A stretch of DNA of 64,000 nucleotides from Planoprotostelium fungivorum (taxonomy: Eukaryota; Evosea; Variosea; Cavosteliida; Cavosteliaceae), in the NCBI GenBank assembly GCA_003024175.1, contig MDYQ01000002.1:124001-188000 (forward strand), written 5' to 3'. Shown here piece after piece: positions 55,364 through 64,000 of the stretch. Below the pieces are notes generated by a model. That model was not told the origin of the DNA, searched no databases, and saw only the letters and a program-made list of their open reading frames with translations. The translations under genes were made by a program, and so were the position numbers. Positions within the stretch are counted from its first letter, which is position 1. Each line of letters begins with the position of its first letter.

Positions 55364-57854
55364 TCATTCGTATTCATTTCTCTCACAATCGGACACAGAG
55401 CTAGTTTCTCCATCGACTGACGTCTTCAATCTCATGATCATCTGTCTCCGTTTCAGTCTCATCACTCACGATGTCACACTTACCCTCTCTAAATCGTTCG
55501 CTCTCTTCTTCTGTAGTTCTTCTGGAAAAGGTATGCTTGCCCTGATGATCTGTTGATAGACCGCGATCGTCTTATCTTCGATCAATTCCTCTACGATCTG
55601 CAGCGTCATCGGATGCAACCGAGTCACGGCTTCGTTCAGGCAAGTCGGTTTGTCTGCAGAGAAGGAAGTGTCGTTGGCGATCTGTTGGAGCATTCGAGAG
55701 AAGACTTGAATGGATCGTTTGTGACCGGGGAAATATTCCTCTAATGTGGTGTGAGTGAAACGATGGATGTCGAGATTCACCATCGATGAATCCACTGGAT
55801 GCGGGATCAGCCAAGGGCGGCACGATGAATTTCAAGAATAGGATGCTGGTCGTGACGCCCAAGGCGTTCACGTTGGGTAATCTCGATGCTAAGATCTTCC
55901 TCATGATGCTGAACGTCTCGCGTACGGCACTATTGTTGACATTAGAAACGGATGTGATGTGAGATACGTACAGAGGACAACTGTTGATGGTGGATCTGAG
56001 TCGTTGCAGAAATTCATCAGCTTGGGCGGAGAGCCATTCACAATTGTCAATGATATCCTGCGATCCAGAGTCTCCCAGAATCGATATCTGTGATGGATCA
56101 GATGTTTCATCATGCTTCTCTTCACCTCGATCGTCTTCCTTCTGCTGCGAATGGCATCCAGAGTGGGCTTGGAGATATCACTGAGATAAGTATGGCACCC
56201 GTGTGAGCGAAGTACGGCCGAGACTAATCTTGAAGGTATTCCATCCATACGAAACAACGTATTCGCTCCCGCTGCAATGAATCAATATCACGATATCTAT
56301 AAGTTGATCGATGTCTCACCTTGTTCATCGATTTCTTTGTGAATGGCAAACTCGATGAGAGAAGAGATACTGTTATTACATTGAAAGAAACGGAAGAGTG
56401 TGTTGATGAATTCGGGAGACTCTTTGAGATGAGGATAATTGGCAAACAGTTGCTCTAAAGCTTTCTTACCACTCAGCAGCTCTTGCGTTGTGGTCTGTCA
56501 TCATGTCAAACCGAGCCTTGGAACGATGGATCACCTGCACCGTGGAGAATAGCTCCAACGCGGCGTTCGATCGAGACGGATTCTCCATGGAATTTCGTAC
56601 TGGAGTGAGAACGACAGTCAGAGAGCTTTGAGTCTGTCTGTCGATGTGTCAATCGCCTCGTTGTAGTTTGACGTCTCACTCCATCCACTGGGCCCACAAC
56701 TCCTTGGTTGCTACGATACCAGTGTAGGCCGTCTTCACCATGAACTCTTGCTTCATCTCTCGACGGAGCGTGCGGAGAAACCGAATGAATTTCGTCTTAC
56801 GTCTGACCCTGAATATTCTGGGTTGATGGTCCAGGTAACACTTTACGCTGATGGTCTTCTTCTTCTCTTCCATGATGTCGCTGTCACTCTGACACCTCAC
56901 GTCAGCCACCTTCCTCCTCCGATAGTTCTCACCAGTGTGGGTGTGGCTCTGTCGCGTTGTAGATCACTCACGCCTGAGAACTGTGGAATGTCAGATGAAA
57001 TTCGAACGAAATTTCTCACGAATCTCCAGGTCTCTTTGAAGGACATACCCATCTCCAACAGCTCTTGTGTCTTCAGGCCGCCCAGTCGATTTCCTGGAAT
57101 ATTCTTCTCCATAAATTTCTTGGAAAAGTCTCCCAGGTCGAGAGTGATGAGCCAAGAGCCAACTTCTCCAGGTGTCCACTTGTTCCAGAATCTGTTGATG
57201 ACGTCACTCTACGTCATCGTCCGTCGGCCTCACCGGCTGGTGTCCTTTAGAATCGTGATATCGTTCTGTATGGCTACAAAGTGTGTGACGTATATACTGT
57301 CTCTATCGTAGACAGGAAGGATCTTGAATCGATTCCAAAATGCGACACCGTCCTATCATCGTGTCATCACATCACATCGTGGCACGATGATGAACGTCCT
57401 TCACCTTGCGATAGTTGAGAATCTCTACGTCAGAAGGCTCTCCAGATAACACGGCCCTCTTGATGCCAGCCACCATCTCTCGGCTCGTTCCTGGTCCCTG
57501 CAAGAACCTGCAGTTCCTTCCGATGATCTCTTCTCTCGGATACAGAGTCATGCTCTCGAACTCTTCGTTCACCCAGATCTATCACTCTTCAGTACGGTGG
57601 TTCGATTCAGAGTTGCACTTACGATTGGATTGTCAGGTAATTCGTTGTCGGTGACTGTGCATGACTGACCACCCTCGGCGAGGAAGGGATACTGCTCGTA
57701 AGCTCGACTTTGGATGTCTAATAGGACTGACTCTGTAGTTGATGTCAGCGCTCGTGAAAAGTGGAGGGGTATCACCAAAGTCTTTACTGTAGACTGGTCG
57801 GTCTCTGCTATCTGTGACCTGTCGAATTGACTCCACTGACACCTTCTGACCCAT
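55364..57854 (-). CDS. LOV-SAM-ubiquitin-like-RasGAP fusion (putative blue-light-regulated Ras inactivator)
   Basis: ATG 57854 gives MGQKVSVES, a textbook N-myristoylation signal (Gly2, Ser6). After one intron comes a full LOV domain: TVTDNELPDNPIIWVNEEFE, REEIIGRNCRFLQGPGTS (flavin-adduct Cys codon 57510-57512), EILNYRKDGVAFWNRF, HFVAIQNDIT. A phase-matched intron joins it to a SAM domain (FWNKWTPGEVGSWLITL, KNIPGNRLGGLKTQELLEMG). Then a beta-grasp-like segment (KKTISVKCYLDHQPRIFRV) and a RasGAP domain: SLIEFAIHKEID, NTLFRMDGIPSRLV with the arginine finger (56249-56251), HGCHTYLSDI, STINSCPLYV, and TSILFLKFIVPPLADP (the FLRF motif reads FLKF). Stop at 55364-55366. I followed every junction from LOV to RasGAP in frame. 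Known roles: LOV senses blue light; RasGAP stimulates Ras GTP hydrolysis. Inference: light control of Ras at the membrane. Confidence 0.88.
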
Positions 57855-58522
57855 GGTTTCTCTCTTCTAATGGTACGATTCTGCCGCTGTTTCGAATGCG
57901 GAAATCATTTATGAAATCGTGTACGTTTGGCCCATCATCTGCGGAACTGCCTACTGTTTCTAAGCGACACAACTCCGGTGCGTGATCCTATGGAGGCTAA
58001 CGACACGGAGTTAGTGTCTACTTTACATCTTAAACAGGAAAGAGTCAAAGGTGACATGGGAAGGTGTCGGGTTTTCATCTCGGCATGGAATAAGAGGTAC
58101 GTTGATAATGAGGTTTTCGCACTCCCGCCGTGATGGGCCCGTTTCTATGGTCGGTCGACTTAATTTGCGAGAAAATAGAACTGTTTTGGTTCGCATGAGA
58201 GTGTTTGAGGCGACGACTGATGCAGTTGTGCGATTCCCTCATGCATCCTGGAAGCGGAAATGAACCTGACCATATCTGATCGATCTGATCTATGAGAATA
58301 TGTCATATATCACTTCTCAATTTCATCTACGCGATGATATCGAGTTGACTCGCTGGTTGTCTGTGTGTTTTAGAGTGCGTGACTGTGGATTCACATAGGA
58401 TGACGACTTCTGACCTTGTTTTAGAAGTCACGACCCCACGGACGGAACAGGGCTTCCACTCTTTTCAGCCAGCACGACCGCATACATAAAATTCATTTGT
58501 CTTCCTTCTACAGTTCTCTTTC
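57855..58522. other. Gap between Kir gene and LOV-RasGAP gene
   Basis: These 668 bp are upstream of the photoreceptor-like gene and downstream of the channel gene, and so contain the LOV-RasGAP promoter. Short open frames on the plus strand show no domains. I see no gene. Confidence 0.45.
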
Positions 58523-60230
58523 TCAGTGCATGGCCGAAGCGAGAGCTCTCTCTACAGATATGGACTTGCGCTCCAACAGCTCCGTGTCCATCTCAATCGA
58601 ATCTGACTTTCTCGCCACCAAGTCTCTATCCTCCGGGATGATCGTGTTCGCATGCTCATCCATCGGCACCTGCATCATCTCGTCACCATCACTCGACGAG
58701 AAACGATTCTCACTTGATCTAATTCAACGTAACAACTGATGTCTGAATAATGCACTTCGTATTTTCCAGTGTCATGATTCGGTCTGACCATGGGGGTGAA
58801 GTATGAATTCCATCGGATGTCTGATGGAAGGTAAGACCACCTGCCCTGCACGTTCATCGAGACTGCCTCGTCGACTCCATCGAGCACGATGATGATCTCG
58901 AAGAGGTTGTTGGGGTCTTTCAGTGTTTGTTTGGAGATACCCCACAGGGGTGATTGCTGGTGTCACCGTCAGTACACTCTTCACGTTCCCGATGATGTGG
59001 CGATGCTGATGTGATGGACAATGATGTGATGATGGACGATGATGTGATGAAGCGATGGAACTCACTGGATTGATGGTGTGGAACAATACCCAAGGAAGGG
59101 GAAGTTGCGGCGTAGAATAATTGAGTTGACGCGGCCGACCAAACTGCTGAAACAATTCAAAGTCCAACTCGTGCACCCTGTCATCATCATCATCTCTTCG
59201 TCTCCCGCTCTCTCACCTCAACACGAAACGCGTGTCCACCGGTACCTCCTGCTCGTGCTCTTCCAACACTTGAGGTAAAGTCCTGCCATCCATCGTCTCT
59301 CTCCTCAACAGCAACAACTTCATGGAACTGGAGATCAAGAGAGGTTTTCTCACGTTCACGCAGCGAACCACTAGAGTGGGAAACTGACCTACGTCAAAGT
59401 ATCCTTTTGTCAGTCGATCCGACGGATCATCGATGAAGTCGGATGTCAACTGTCGCATGTGAGTTGGTGATTCGAGCGATGATGGACGATGAGATATCAT
59501 GGTGACTGATGTGGTGTGATGAGAGAAGGTGATGCGAGATGATGAAGAACGGAGTCACCTGGTTGACGACAGCTACGGTCGAGAAGAGGATGTTCCTGGA
59601 TATACGAGTGGGTCTCTGTAGTTTGTTGACGATGAAGGCTGTCTACGTCAGTGTGATCATGCAAAGAAATGAGATTACCCGTGAGGACAGCGATGAACAA
59701 GATGCTAAAGTAACTCTCGACGATAACGATGGTCTGGATGTATATAGAGCTCGGTGCCAGAGGGCTGCCATAACCGACCGTGGATAAAATTTGGACAGAG
59801 AAGCAGATGCAGAGATAGTATTTACCACCTGTGGTGTAAGTATCATTGACTCCAATGATTCCCTCCGTATCTACAGAAAATCAATGGCGGAAGAGATTCT
59901 TCTCCAGCACCTGCGAATAATAGAAGAGCGAAAACAATGTGAATTATGATGTAGACGATGGTAGTTGCTAGCAGGAGCTGCCACCACGTCCATTCGAGCA
60001 TAAGATGGTACAAATCGCCTTTACCGATTCAGATTCTGGGATGGTGATGTATACATACCGATTTGGCCTTGGACCGGAACATTCTGTTGGATGATGTTAA
60101 ATTTTCTGTTGGGCTTCCTTGATACGAGTCGAATAGGGGTCGTGTTCTTGATACAGAAGCTTTCGTTCATCACCTGATGTGATGTGTATGATTCCTTCCA
60201 CACGGAAGTTGTGTATGGAAATAAATCCAT
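58523..60230 (-). CDS. Inward-rectifier (Kir-type) potassium channel
   Basis: The N-terminal region is MDLFPYTTSVWKESYTSHQ, then RLVSRKPNRKFNIIQQNV, similar to the RFV.KxGxxN slide-helix entry of Kir channels. Helix 1 is WWQLLLATTIVYIIVHIVFA. The pore loop is CICFSVQILSTVGYGSLAP, with the TVGYG filter. Helix 2 is VIVESYFSILFIAVLTG. The cytosolic immunoglobulin-like domain follows: RISRNILFSTVAVVN, TLVVRCVNVRKPLLISSS, PWVLFHTINP, SPLWGISKQTLKDPNNLFEI, GRWSYLPSDIRWNSYFTPMV, YEVHYSDF. Stop at 58523-58525 after an acidic tail. It should be a tetrameric plasma-membrane K+ channel. The usual acidic helix-2 rectification residue is not obvious. Eight or more short introns. Confidence 0.88.
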
Positions 60231-60612
60231 TTAAATCGCATTCCCGCGAATTACAGCCACCACACAGTCTGGCGCCAACTTCATCAGTATCAGTATGGAT
60301 CCTTCACCTCTAATTGGTGCAACGACTGTGATACCCATCGTTGGTTCGTTGAAAACGAAACAGATGGTCTATCTTATAACACTCGATGTTGAAATGATCT
60401 CACAATGTTACTGCGGGCAACCAATGCGCTCAAATAATAATGAGCTACTTGTACATGGTGCATGATGTAAGAATTCAGTTTATTCATCTATGATGTAAAC
60501 TATAAACTGAATTTGATGGAGTTTTCACCTCGCGATGCCTGACAGATAACAATTGTAAAGCAGCCACACGTCTTTTGTGACACAGAAATATAATCCTACC
60601 CTAAACGGCAAC
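60231..60612. other. Divergent gap between Kir channel and helical-bundle gene
   Basis: This 382-bp region holds two promoters. It is relatively AT-rich near 60460-60530. No coding signal is seen. Confidence 0.45.
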
Positions 60613-63600
60613 ATGGCTATGGAGCTCCTCGACGCCGTTGTCAGTGCTGTAAGCGAGCTGATGCTAGTCTTCGAGGTAGCTCAGAGAGATGAAGGAAAAT
60701 CGGTTCAGATGAAGAAGGCCAACTTCGAGCTTCTCCTAACAGAGATTCAGAATCTAGTCATCCTACAGGTATGCGATCTCATGTTAGCGAATATCTGACC
60801 CTCTATAAGGCATCACAAACGCAGAACATGGACGATGCAATGGCAGCCGATATGATGGACTGCGTCGATGAGTTTAGAAGGGTGAAAGCGGAATTTCCCG
60901 CTCGATCTGAACTCTTTGTCACAGACGACGCATGGAATGCGGAACCTTGTTCAAACGAAGACGAGGCACACGGATGATGCTTACATCATACCGAGGGAGA
61001 TCTTTGGAGACCTTCATTCCTTCTTAAAGTCCTTGATTGGTGCAACGGTCAGACAAGCACAGGTTACCGACAGATACAACGTCTCTATCATGATCAAATC
61101 GACTCAACAAGTGGCGGAAGTCCTTAGAAGGCTGAAGGTGCATTCACATCGACCAAAATGTCCGACTGATGATTGCATTTAGCACTGCCACAGCGCAGAA
61201 GAGATCGAATACGTCAGCGAAGAACTCAACAAGAAATACATTCGATTCAAGCAGATGATCGACCACAGGAGAAACGACGCAACCGACATGACGATCAAGA
61301 TCTCTCTGGGTGAGCTTCGTCACCATCCACCCTCGCTCATCCATCTCTCTAGCGACAAGTTTGGCCGAATTGGACGATTCCGTCCCCCACATCCCCTACA
61401 TGTGCTCTCGTGCTCTATCCACCAACGATCCCCAACATCATCAGCAACGAGATGATGTCTTCGCGCATTTCATCCAGGTGACCTTCTCCTCTCGTTCCTG
61501 ACTGACCTCTCTGCAGCAAATCCACATCATATTGAAGGGCCTGGACGACTCTGCACGATACATCCGAGAGTTCTCTCTCTTCTTTGACCTGCCCGCCGGA
61601 TACGAGAGATCACCTGACTTTATAGCTGCCTTTATGGCTCTCCTGGCAACCTCTCCCAAGAAGATGGAAGAGTTCACGCTGGGTTTAGATCATCTGTTAC
61701 AACAATTGGACAAGGAATACACTCGTGCGCTCATCACGGCCAGGTGAGTATCTACAACGGTGTAGATGGATGACGGAGAACAGTCGAATGAAAGATCCGG
61801 TCTTGCAGCAGCAGATGAGCCGGGACGTCGTGTATCTACAATCTGCCATGACGTCTCTCAAGAAGGCAGCGCAAGATTTTGCGTCGGATCCTACGAACGA
61901 GGCTTATGCGTTGGCTTATCACCAAGCGATGACTCAAGCTAAATTGGCTGCCTTGAAAGTACAAGTGAGTTGTCACCATCGTGTCGTCATCACATTCATC
62001 ACCGACAATGACATCTTCTGATCACGTTACAGGCCTGGCAGCACTTGCACAAATCCGTCGCAGAAAATACGGAGAAGATCTCCAAATTGATTCACAGTTC
62101 TCCCATGTCCGCAGAGGCTGAAGCCGAACTGATGGAAACTCTACAGATTCACTCACGCATCGCAAAACATATGACTGAAGGTATAAATCAGATCCTCCAT
62201 GCATTTCTGGCTGACTGTGACATAGGAATGCAACCAGAGGAACGAGAGATGGTCATGAGAGCTGTGGACAGCCTCCAGAAGAGTATTCAGCAATTGATGA
62301 CTCATACCAAAGCGGCTGCAAGTGAGAGGATTTGTCGCGTTGTAGATTGATGAAGACAGATGATCCACAATACGACAGGAGCTTGATCTCGTCGGCACAA
62401 GCGAGGGCGGAGGAAGAAAATAGGTTACTCGCGGCGGTGATCATTCAAGGCCAACTTGCCAAAAACTTGGCAGACATCGATCAACAATTGGACCAGTTGC
62501 GAGATGCTTCTCTTCGCAAAGGTAGATCTCATACATCTACAAATTCATCATTAACCTGTCACAGATGGAGCTGCCGTGGAGAATCTGACCGCAGTTCTCC
62601 AAGAGAGCATCGGTGTACAGAGGGACTTGGGAAGGTGATCCCGCGTTTCGCACGAAAACCGACGAAATTTCAGATGCCTCGAAGGGTACCTGTCTGATCC
62701 CAGGATCAAGCGACAGATCAGAGATGCCATCAGTGACGTGGCACAGACTCTTCAGACTCTAGGGGAGAAGGCAGCCGAAAAAGATTACGCCAACTTACCT
62801 GAAATCGCCGAACTGTTGAGGAGTGGTGTATACCGTATCTCCCCTGATCTCCAGGTGAAATTTCCATGTCATCTACAACGAGGCGAATCTTACATATGAC
62901 AGTCGAAGCGGGAGGGTCATTTAGATATCATCGAGCAGGCACAAAGAATCGAGACCGCTACGGCCAAGTTGCTGGCATCGATTCGGGCGGGAAATCTAGA
63001 ACAAGCGGAGAGAGAGAGGAAAGAACTATTAGAAGAGATCCAAGGACATCTCTTGTTAGCGAGAGAAGCTCTGAGAGAACATCCAAACGATCCCGCCCTC
63101 TTGCAGGCACTCGAACAACTGGAAACCGCTTACGCCATTCTATCCAGCCCAGGTGAAATCCATCGAAATTTCGATGGTCCATCTACAATGAACATACCGC
63201 GATAGAGCGTGTGAGTGAGGCTGACTCCTGAATAGAGTGTCTACGATCATCAGATTCTCATGGAAGAGCGGTGCAAGCCTTCATCACTTCCTTCCGCTCG
63301 TTTGACAAGAAGTTGTTGGAGGCACAACTGCGTGAAAACCACCGGAAGATTGCCGAAGCTGCTGAGCGCGTCCGTGGAGCCATCCTGGGAAATGGTGATG
63401 TCATTCCTGCCCTCGTCTCATTTTGAATTTCAAACCCAGATTTCATTACGGCAGCCAACATCGCCGCAGAGCTTCACAAGCTCAATTCCAAGCAGAGTGA
63501 GCTGGGATCAGCTTATCAGTATCACCAGGCGACACAATCTGCCCGAGACCACATCTCTTCAGCGGTGCACGAGTTGACTCTCTTGTCCAAAAAGTTTGCC

Positions 63601-64000
63601 GATCACATAAGAGAGTGAGTGTCGACAGTCATCAACTTGTCGACTGATGCGAACAGTGTACAAGGAGAAGAAGAGGCAGTGAGAGCTCAACTGAACGAGA
63701 TCACTGTGGCCTCTGCGGCCATACTGAACGAAGCCGATTTAGTCTTTGTGAAGGGAGCTTTAATCTGGGCACAATCGATCGAGCCATCGAGAAAGATCGA
63801 AGATGCGGTGAGATTTCCGTGAGATTTCATCCATGAATCTGACGCATGTCAGGTCCAGGGAGACGATGTCACGGAAGAATACGAGAGATTATCCGGTCTC
63901 CTTCTGTGAGATGATTCATTCTAAATGTCGACACCTACTCACACAAACAGTCGACAGATGAAACAGAGAGGTGAATTCCTCGAACCCTCCCAGACAGATC
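60613..64000 (+). CDS. Vinculin/alpha-catenin/talin-like helical-bundle protein (3' end outside window)
   Basis: The gene starts near 60613 (MAMELLDAVVSAVSELMLVF) and runs past the window end. All exons encode long amphipathic helices in bundle-like series: TVRQAQVTDRYNVSIMIKST, YVSEELNKKYIRFKQMID, FMALLATSPKKMEEFTLGL, QQMSRDVVYLQSAMTSLKKA, AWQHLHKSVAENTEKISKLI, RAVDSLQKSIQQLMTHTKAA, LAKNLADIDQQLDQLRDA, QRIETATAKLLASIRAGNLE, VRGAILGNDFITAANIAAEL. Spacing, Ala/Leu/Gln composition and the absence of other domains resemble vinculin/alpha-catenin or the talin rod, which connect actin to adhesions. An exact family cannot be fixed without a profile search. Introns are short, and several carry the shared palindrome (61749, 62338, 62871, 63181). 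Confidence 0.6.
61749..61766. repeat. Intron palindrome ATCTACAACGGTGTAGAT
   Basis: One mismatch to the perfect word; follows donor GTGAGT in the vinculin/talin-like gene. Confidence 0.85.

Overview
The window is nuclear DNA from an intron-dense, compact unicellular eukaryote. Most genes are cut by introns of about 37-50 nt (mostly GTGAG...CTGAC...AG), and intergenic gaps are usually only 0.1-0.7 kb. The gene content points to Amoebozoa outside the dictyostelids, for example a protosteliid-like amoeba (inference). It includes LRR receptor kinases with tyrosine-kinase-type catalytic loops, a pseudokinase/AAA/GAF hybrid histidine kinase, a STAT/CudA-like SH2 protein, Ras and Rho GAPs, alternative oxidase and a Kir-type channel. 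About 27 protein genes can be supported. No complete rRNA or tRNA gene and no CRISPR array is visible.

Layout. 1-5262 (+): 3' part of an LRR receptor kinase. 5369-7402 (-): sugar transporter. 7875-8715 (-): unknown charged protein. 8829-15801 (-): second, complete LRR receptor kinase. 16112-19545 (-): PH-RhoGAP-proline-rich protein. 19779-20545 (-): TRAP-beta. 21023-23037 (-): multi-pass membrane protein ending in a DUF4395-like domain. 23140-24235: degraded LINE piece. 24268-27655 (+): TACC-like coiled coil with a very long charged helix. 27819-28628 (+): tandem pair of small paralogues. 28723-29960 (-): alternative oxidase. 30122-30756 (+): phosphopantetheine adenylyltransferase. 30841-33243 (-): secreted alpha-amylase. 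33929-34552 (+): Q-rich protein. 34985-35649 (-): SDHC. 35888-36314 (+): small membrane-anchored coiled coil. 36401-37140 (-): SRPBCC-like protein. 37239-37908 (+): ankyrin protein. 38197-39191 (+): DNAJC25-like protein. 39660-40091 (+): hypothetical. 40575-43143 (-): STAT/CudA-like SH2 protein. 43158-43483 (+): NDUFS5-like CHCH protein. 43919-52376 (+): giant hybrid histidine kinase. 52470-52754 (-): small basic protein. 53155-55162 (+): RPAP3. 55364-57854 (-): LOV-SAM-RasGAP. 58523-60230 (-): Kir-type channel. 60613-64000 (+): vinculin/talin-like helical protein, cut by the window end.

Two things stand out. First, the gene at 55364-57854 reads continuously through a myristoylation signal, a LOV photosensor domain with its photoactive cysteine, a SAM domain, a ubiquitin-like fold and a RasGAP domain with its arginine finger. 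It looks like a blue-light-controlled Ras switch. Second, the short introns of unrelated genes on both strands share a small set of self-complementary words: ATCTACAACGTTGTAGAT and its half ATCTACAACG, paired GAAATTTC blocks, and TGACGTCA. That suggests a family-like, introner-type origin or a shared structural role. Two introns of the histidine kinase are built from sequence resembling the antisense 3' ends of tRNA genes.
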